This document shows, piece by piece, positions 7,836-11,773 of a stretch of DNA of 11,773 nt. Origin of the DNA: DATKMG01 sp035541995 (GTDB lineage Bacteria > Acidobacteriota > Terriglobia > Versatilivoradales > Versatilivoraceae); assembly GCA_035541995.1 (NCBI GenBank), contig DATKMG010000621.1:1-11773 (forward strand). The letters run 5' to 3'. How positions within the stretch are numbered: position 1 is the first letter of the stretch; the number at the start of each line of letters is the position of its first letter. Below the pieces are notes generated by a model, which ran no database searches, was not told the origin of the DNA, and was given only the letters and a program-made list of their open reading frames with translations. Both the position numbers and the translations under genes were made by a program.

Positions 7836-8564
7836 CTACATCCCAGGATACTTTCCCATAAAGATCAGAACCAAGTCTATTGTGTCTGCGATTCCATGCG
7901 CAATGATAGGTACGGCCAGGTTGCGCCCCGTTCGCAGGTAGATGATGCCTAGCAACAGGCCCATCAGGCCTTCATCGATCACGCCAGTCACTCCCTGGTA
8001 CATGTGCCCAAGCCCAAATCCCACATGGACGGCAATCAGGCTGACAATCCAGGCACCCCGAGTCCGGTTCAACAGGTCGGCCACGCGGTTCATCAGGTAG
8101 CCGCGGTAGACCATCTCTTCCCCGAATGCTGCGACAGTCCATGCCAATGCCAGGGAAATAAGCGTCAGCTTCAGGTTCCCGTTTAGCGCGTGGAAAACTT
8201 CCAAGTCGGCCTGCTTGTGCAGTGCCCGCACTAGGAACGGCTGGGTGACGAACAACTCGAGGGCCTCAAGCGCCAGCCCCACCGCAATACCCGTTCTCAG
8301 CGTGATAGCCCAAGTTCGGTAGCGGCTCAGCCCGACTCCGCGCCAACCGACTTTCCGCACCCAGAGCGAAATCCACGCGAATAAGAGCAAGAACGGAGTC
8401 TTGCTGAACGGAACCAAATGGCGAGAGTCAGCGACAAAGATGAGTGCCACAGTTACCAACTCAGCGACCGCCAGCCATTTGCTCTGCCCCCAATCGGCCA
8501 GGTAACTTCTGGGCTCAAAGCGAGCAGCTTCCTTCACGCCATTTTCGCAACCCTCTCTATTCAT
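7836..8564 (-). CDS. CPBP family intramembrane metalloprotease (CAAX/Abi type)
   Basis: This 242-residue membrane protein carries all three CPBP (Rce1/Abi) motifs in order: EEMVYR (149-154), FGLGH (183-187) and HGIAD (223-227). The Glu pair and the two His are the metal and catalytic residues of the family. About six to seven hydrophobic segments are visible (roughly 30-45, 53-68, 90-108, 131-147, 170-186, 196-211 and 215-238). I chose the ATG at 8564 (MNREGCENG) because it begins 23 bases after the permease stop. The longer frame from 8675 would overlap the permease gene by 88 bases and add an Arg/Gly-rich stretch with no family match. Bacterial CPBP proteins process or regulate membrane proteins and some act in bacteriocin immunity or stress, but the target here is unknown. 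Linkage with the permease suggests one transcript and possibly a shared function. Confidence 0.85.
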   Translation of the reverse strand: MNREGCENGVKEAARFEPRSYLADWGQSKWLAVAELVTVALIFVADSRHLVPFSKTPFLLLFAWISLWVRKVGWRGVGLSRYRTWAITLRTGIAVGLALEALELFVTQPFLVRALHKQADLEVFHALNGNLKLTLISLALAWTVAAFGEEMVYRGYLMNRVADLLNRTRGAWIVSLIAVHVGFGLGHMYQGVTGVIDEGLMGLLLGIIYLRTGRNLAVPIIAHGIADTIDLVLIFMGKYPGM

Positions 8565-8587
8565 ATGGTATGTTCCAGGTAGTCCCC

Positions 8588-9943
8588 TTAGTCTTCCGGA
8601 ACATCGAACTGGACCAGTTCCGATCGAAAACCACGGGTTCTTACCGCCCCGTAACCAATACCGAGCGACACCCAAATTGCCCCGAAGATTTTAGCAGTCC
8701 AGCCAAGGTTCAGCCATAGCAGCAGACAGACGAAAAAGCCTAGGACCGGCGGGAAGAAGCGGGTCCAGCTCTTGTTCGGGTCGCGCAGAAAGAAGCGGGT
8801 GAAGGCAGCGGCATTAACTCCCATAAAGGCCAGTAGAGCACCAAAATTCAACAATTCCACACACTGCTCGAAGTTGATGATTTGAGATCCGAGCAATGCC
8901 AGTGTTCCCACAAAGAGCACATTGTTGCGGGGGATGTGCCGCTTGGGCTCGACGGCGCCAAAGAAAGAGCGGGGGATGGCATTGCTTCGCCCCATTCCGT
9001 AGAGCAACCGGGCGGCTCCCAATTGGGAACCCATCCCCGAACCGAAAGTGGCCACCAATAGGGTCATGTTGATCAGCCCGAACAGCCAGGGCCCGCCTGC
9101 ACGTCCCGCAACATGGACATAGGCCGTATCCACATCTGGATAGGGCTCGGAAATAGGCCAGACCAACTGTGCGGCATAAACCTCTATCGAAGCCATCAGA
9201 CCGGTTAACAGGCAGACTAATACAGTTGCCAGCAAAATGTTACGCCGCGGATTCTCAGCTTCCTCGGAGAGCGTGGAAATGCCGTCAAAGCCGATGTAGG
9301 TGAGCACGGCTAGCGACGTTCCACCGAGCACCGCCTTTAACGAGAAAGTCTTCGTGTCGTAAAAGGGACGTGTGAAAAAAGCCACCCCATCGTGCGGGGT
9401 ATGCCAAATGTAGCGTGTGGCCGCGACCAGGAAGATGCCGATTACAATTGCCATACCCACAGCCATCGCTTTGTTGATCCAGGCTGAAGTGCGGATGCCG
9501 AACAGATTCGTGCCCGTGAAGAGTAACGCAAAGAAGATTGCCCATACCGGGAAGGGGATCTCTGGAAGCATGTTTCCCGCAGCCTTACTGCACCAGACGG
9601 TGCAAAGGATTGGGTTCACCATATAATCCATGGCCATCCCCCACCCCGTCACGTAGCCCAGCGCAGGATGGATCTCCCGGCCTACATAGGTGAAGGCAGA
9701 GCCGGCACTGGGATAAGCACTGGCCATTCGTCCATAACTTGAGGCTGTGAATAACATGGCCACCATGGCAATGAGAATTGTCGTCACCGCATGACCCTGA
9801 GCTCGTTGGCTCATGACGCCGAAGGGTGGCATGGGGGCGGTGAGTTGAATGACAATTAGCCCGTAGAAAATTAAGTCCCAGAGCCCAAGGACGCGTCTGA
9901 GTTTGGGTTCGATTGCTCCTGAAGCGGTTGAGGTGGTCACCAT
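8588..9943 (-). CDS. APC-superfamily amino acid permease
   Basis: The 451-residue inner-membrane transporter shows the APC fold. TM1 begins near residue 20 (GLWDLIFYGLIVIQ). MASAYPSAGSAFTYVGRE (73-90) is the TM2/3 signature, and GFDGISTLSEEAENPRRN (218-235) is the TM6-loop signature of amino-acid/polyamine/organocation carriers. ARLLYGMGRSNAIPRSFFG (311-329) follows TM8. About 12 hydrophobic segments can be counted and the length is normal. It probably imports an amino acid or polyamine by proton coupling; the substrate cannot be read from the sequence. GAGGAA on the minus strand sits only a few bases before the ATG at 9943. The adjacent GTG (second codon) would have the better spacing, so the true start may be one codon later. 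The CPBP protease gene follows after 23 bases, so the two are probably co-transcribed. Confidence 0.88.
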   Translation of the reverse strand: MVTTSTASGAIEPKLRRVLGLWDLIFYGLIVIQLTAPMPPFGVMSQRAQGHAVTTILIAMVAMLFTASSYGRMASAYPSAGSAFTYVGREIHPALGYVTGWGMAMDYMVNPILCTVWCSKAAGNMLPEIPFPVWAIFFALLFTGTNLFGIRTSAWINKAMAVGMAIVIGIFLVAATRYIWHTPHDGVAFFTRPFYDTKTFSLKAVLGGTSLAVLTYIGFDGISTLSEEAENPRRNILLATVLVCLLTGLMASIEVYAAQLVWPISEPYPDVDTAYVHVAGRAGGPWLFGLINMTLLVATFGSGMGSQLGAARLLYGMGRSNAIPRSFFGAVEPKRHIPRNNVLFVGTLALLGSQIINFEQCVELLNFGALLAFMGVNAAAFTRFFLRDPNKSWTRFFPPVLGFFVCLLLWLNLGWTAKIFGAIWVSLGIGYGAVRTRGFRSELVQFDVPED

Positions 9944-9991
9944 GGTTCCTCGGTCAAAGGGGCAGGAATTTCACAGATGGTGATGAGTAGG

Positions 9992-10003
9992 GAACACATG
10001 TTC
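9992..10003. promoter_or_regulatory. Short inverted repeat upstream of the permease, possible operator
   Basis: GAACA-CA-TGTTC is a 5-2-5 inverted repeat about 50 bases upstream of the permease start. A second one, TCAC-AGATG-GTGA, is at 9971-9983. A TATCAT hexamer on the minus strand (10013-10008) could be a -10 box next to it, but no good -35 is seen. Operator function is a guess from position and symmetry. Confidence 0.2.
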
Positions 10004-10073
10004 ACAATGATACCCACGCCCTTTTTCTCCCTAGGGGCACCTTTTACAGGAAGCCATAATGGGTCATTCGTGT

Positions 10074-10258
10074 GGACTCCGTCAGGAGTCCCCTGTTTGT
10101 AGAAGAAGGAATCCAGCTAAGGTTCTGCAGCCTCAGCCGGGCGGAATGCAGAGAGCTCGATGCAATAATATAATAGCCCTTGTGTTCCGCCCGACTGAGG
10201 CTGCAAAAACTGCAGGAGGGCCGGCCTTCCTACAAACATTGGGCTCCTAGTGGAGCCC
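10074..10258. repeat. 185-bp palindromic element with terminal hairpins (REP/MITE-like)
   Basis: The element is nearly symmetrical. Each end is a 7-bp hairpin with a 4-nt loop: GGACTCC-GTCA-GGAGTCC at 10074-10091 and GGGCTCC-TAGT-GGAGCCC at 10241-10258. Inside them TGTTTGTAG (10094-10102) pairs with CTACAAACA (10230-10238), then GAAGG (10105-10109) pairs with CCTTC (10225-10229). The core is a pair of 21-nt arms (10126-10146 and 10185-10205) with a single mismatch around a 38-nt loop. The right side also holds CTGCA-AAAAC-TGCAG (10201-10215) and the palindrome GGCCGGCC (10219-10226). It contains no transposase gene and no clear flanking duplication. It could be a non-autonomous mobile repeat, or a structured RNA or terminator region between the two minus-strand genes. 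Confidence 0.75.
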
Positions 10259-10299
10259 CGTTACTCCCTTTTAGCTGCCCTACAGCGTCAAATCTTGGA

Positions 10300-10383
10300 G
10301 GTCACGTACCATCGCGAGTGCCCATTGTTGCTGTAGAGCCGAAACTGTCCAACCTTCAGGCCTTCCAGCAAAGCCACGTGACC
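10300..10383. repeat. Nested inverted repeats downstream of the alpha-galactosidase-like gene
   Basis: GGTCACGT (10300-10307) pairs perfectly with ACGTGACC (10376-10383). Inside it TTGCTG (10328-10333) pairs with CAGCAA (10366-10371), giving a two-tier stem of 84 bases. It starts about 30 bases after the minus-strand stop at 10415. No T-run follows on either side, so it is not an ordinary intrinsic terminator. A 7-bp pair CTACAGC (10280-10286) / GCTGTAG (10330-10336) offers an alternative fold linking it to the neighbouring element. Confidence 0.5.
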
Positions 10384-10414
10384 TAACTGACCCATTACAT
10401 CTTAATTGCCGACT

Positions 10415-11773
10415 TCATTGTTTGCTTACTTCGAGCAGAAGGTGACCTTTGAATTCAGCGGTCAATTTGGGCTGCCGGGAATCCAGCGATCCCAGATCCT
10501 TTCCGTTCTCATAGTCCATAACCTGGTATGTTCCATTGTGAAGACCACGCAGTTCGATTTGACCTTGCCAGGGTTTCTCGGCGTCCGGGGAGAAAAAGGC
10601 ATAATACATCCTGCCATCTTTCTCAATGGCATAACCTTCCGGCACATCGTACCCATAAACATACAGGTTACGGAAGACCCCGCGAGAGAGCATCTTGGCA
10701 TTGTACAAGTCAATCCATTTCTTCCAGAGCCCCTCCTTTTCTGGAGTCAGCTTGACTTTTCGTAATCGTGGGTCAGGCGCATCGCCTGGCCAGGTGAATT
10801 TGGTGCCTATGACGCCTCCCGTCCCGATAGTGGAAGCAAAGTCTCTGCCTGACTCAAGGTAGTCATTCCCGACACGTTTCATACCGCTTAGTTCCACATG
10901 GTCCCCATAGACCGCAGATTGAGGTCCCAACAAAGCTTTATACATCTTCACCCGGCGTCTCACCTGGACCGATCCAACGGGATCGGCGGTGACTGCTTGA
11001 TCCATGTATGGCAACCAAGCCAGGCTTGGAGTGGTCCCGCAAGGGCAGATCTGGGTCACACTGTCGGGCTTGAGAGCACGAGTCGTCTCGAAAATGACCC
11101 TCATTAGGTCAGCCATTGCATTTATGGAGTCCTCAGGAGACTTGTGCTGGTGCTTCGGGTTATAGCACGGGGGCACGCTGAAAACACTATCCATCTTATT
11201 CCCGTCAAATCCCCAATCCCGGACAAACCGTTCTACCAACTCCTTGTGATAGGCTTGCACCTCCGGTAGAGCCGGGCACATGGCCGCCACCGTGCAAACG
11301 GGACTGATCAAGCGTGCCCGCTTGCCGTTCTTGTCGAGGATCATCCAGTCGGGGTGTTGCGTCACTATTTTCGCCGTAGTCATCGGCTTGCCAAGAGAAG
11401 GCTTGCCCTGCCCATCTTCAACGGCAAGGGGTTGCCACCATAAAGTTATCAAGATCCCCTGCTTGTGAAACTCGTCGACAACCTTCTTGATTGTATCCCC
11501 CGGAAATGTGTCCGACCTTGGTCTCCAGTCGCCGAAATTGTCGAACCAGCAGTAGTCAAGAGTGGCCGTCGGGATATTCAGTTCCTTCAGTTTTGGAATC
11601 GTTCCAAACATTTGGCCGGGGGTGACGTTTGCCTCATATCCCCAGCCACACCAATTGGCGCTGTAATCAGCATTGGATGCTTTTGGCAACTTCCATCCGC
11701 ACTGTTGCAGCGCACTGGACCAGAGATGCAGAGATTCATAATAATCCCCGGAATGAACCATGACAAAGCTGGT
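10415..11773 (-). CDS. Alpha-galactosidase-like glycoside hydrolase (GH36 / clan GH-D), 5' end off window
   Basis: The frame stays open to the right edge and continues upstream of the ATG at 11761 (codons TSFV precede it), so the true start lies outside the window. A GH36-type N-terminal beta-sandwich is expected there. From the ATG, residues 1-30 end a linker region and ANWCGWGYEANVTPG (35-49) opens the (beta/alpha)8 barrel. LDYCWFDNFGDW (68-79) and ILITLWWQPLA (103-113) are the typical early strands. WGFDGNKMDS (183-192) holds the K-x-D nucleophile, Asp191. MDQAVTADPVGS (253-264) aligns with the acid/base loop, Asp260. The last 100 residues form the short C-terminal beta-domain. Clan GH-D enzymes remove alpha-linked galactose or related sugars by retention. 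Substrate beyond alpha-galactoside is uncertain. The gene reads away from the permease and ends in a repeat-rich region. Confidence 0.82.
   Translation of the reverse strand, partial: TSFVMVHSGDYYESLHLWSSALQQCGWKLPKASNADYSANWCGWGYEANVTPGQMFGTIPKLKELNIPTATLDYCWFDNFGDWRPRSDTFPGDTIKKVVDEFHKQGILITLWWQPLAVEDGQGKPSLGKPMTTAKIVTQHPDWMILDKNGKRARLISPVCTVAAMCPALPEVQAYHKELVERFVRDWGFDGNKMDSVFSVPPCYNPKHQHKSPEDSINAMADLMRVIFETTRALKPDSVTQICPCGTTPSLAWLPYMDQAVTADPVGSVQVRRRVKMYKALLGPQSAVYGDHVELSGMKRVGNDYLESGRDFASTIGTGGVIGTKFTWPGDAPDPRLRKVKLTPEKEGLWKKWIDLYNAKMLSRGVFRNLYVYGYDVPEGYAIEKDGRMYYAFFSPDAEKPWQGQIELRGLHNGTYQVMDYENGKDLGSLDSRQPKLTAEFKGHLLLEVSKQ

Larger units (their letters stand above)
9944..10414. other. 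470-bp non-coding, repeat-rich intergenic region
   Basis: No gene is supported. The part next to 9943 should carry the permease promoter. The middle is the 185-bp palindromic element and the right part is the nested-stem structure. Plus-strand frames of 60-70 residues here run through the inverted repeats and are not credible genes. Confidence 0.7.

Noticed and set aside
7690..7865. Minus-strand open stretch downstream of the CPBP gene reading like ...FTNASRINVRVAVSVEIV... up to a TGA at 7690-7692
   Set aside because: It looks mildly coding-like but overlaps the CPBP 3' end out of frame, has no start with a ribosome site and matches no family I know. A BLASTX of 7680-7880 would settle it.
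8565..8675. Longer N-terminus for the CPBP protease
   Set aside because: It would overlap the permease coding region by 88 bases and adds an Arg/Gly-rich stretch with no family similarity.
10225..10270. Hairpin GGGCTCC/GGAGCCC followed by CCCTTTT as a plus-strand terminator
   Set aside because: No plus-strand gene ends nearby, the T-run is about 8 bases away, and the hairpin is one half of the symmetrical element.
10059..10386. 63-68-residue plus-strand frames across the palindromic element
   Set aside because: They are made of inverted-repeat sequence, have no ribosome site and no similarity to known proteins.

Overview
The window looks like an accessory, carbohydrate-degrading stretch of a free-living Gram-negative-type bacterial chromosome. 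It carries exported glycan-active enzymes, an M16 peptidase, a CPBP membrane protease and an APC permease. By eye the G+C is moderate and the gene content and style would fit a soil Acidobacteriota (Solibacter-like) or Verrucomicrobiota genome. That placement is inference from gene content only; there is no rRNA or marker gene to confirm it.

Layout, left to right. (1) 2-1027, plus strand: 3' part of an M16 (insulinase/pitrilysin-type) peptidase cut by the window edge. (2) 1028-1578: no intact gene, but a minus-strand remnant of a GH127 (DUF1680, beta-L-arabinofuranosidase-type) enzyme at 1121-1396. (3) 1579-5373, plus strand: a probable two-gene operon with a 30-bp gap, made of a large secreted glycoside-hydrolase-like protein (DUF6259/GH-D-like barrel) and an exported carbon-nitrogen hydrolase (nitrilase superfamily, complete Glu-Lys-Cys triad) with an extra helical tail. 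(4) 5374-5566: convergent intergenic region with an intrinsic terminator serving the minus-strand gene. (5) 5567-7561, minus: exported heparinase II/III-family polysaccharide lyase-like protein. (6) 7562-7835: no gene supported, a weak promoter candidate. (7) 7836-9943, minus: an APC-type amino-acid permease followed 23 bp later by a CPBP intramembrane protease. (8) 9944-10414: non-coding and rich in inverted repeats, including a 185-bp palindromic element (10074-10258) and a nested stem structure (10300-10383). (9) 10415-11773, minus: alpha-galactosidase-like GH36/clan GH-D enzyme, N-terminus off the window.

Taken together, the secreted lyase, the alpha-galactosidase, the GH-like protein and the GH127 relic suggest breakdown of a galactose-, arabinose- or uronate-containing plant or microbial polysaccharide. 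The exported amidase could act on an amide-bearing sugar or peptide product. No SusC/SusD pair, sugar transporter or regulator is visible, so this is not a classical Bacteroidetes PUL. The permease/protease pair and the M16 peptidase are probably unrelated neighbours. I found no CRISPR array, tRNA, rRNA, transposase or recognisable defence system. The most unusual items are the secreted GH/secreted nitrilase operon and the palindromic intergenic element.
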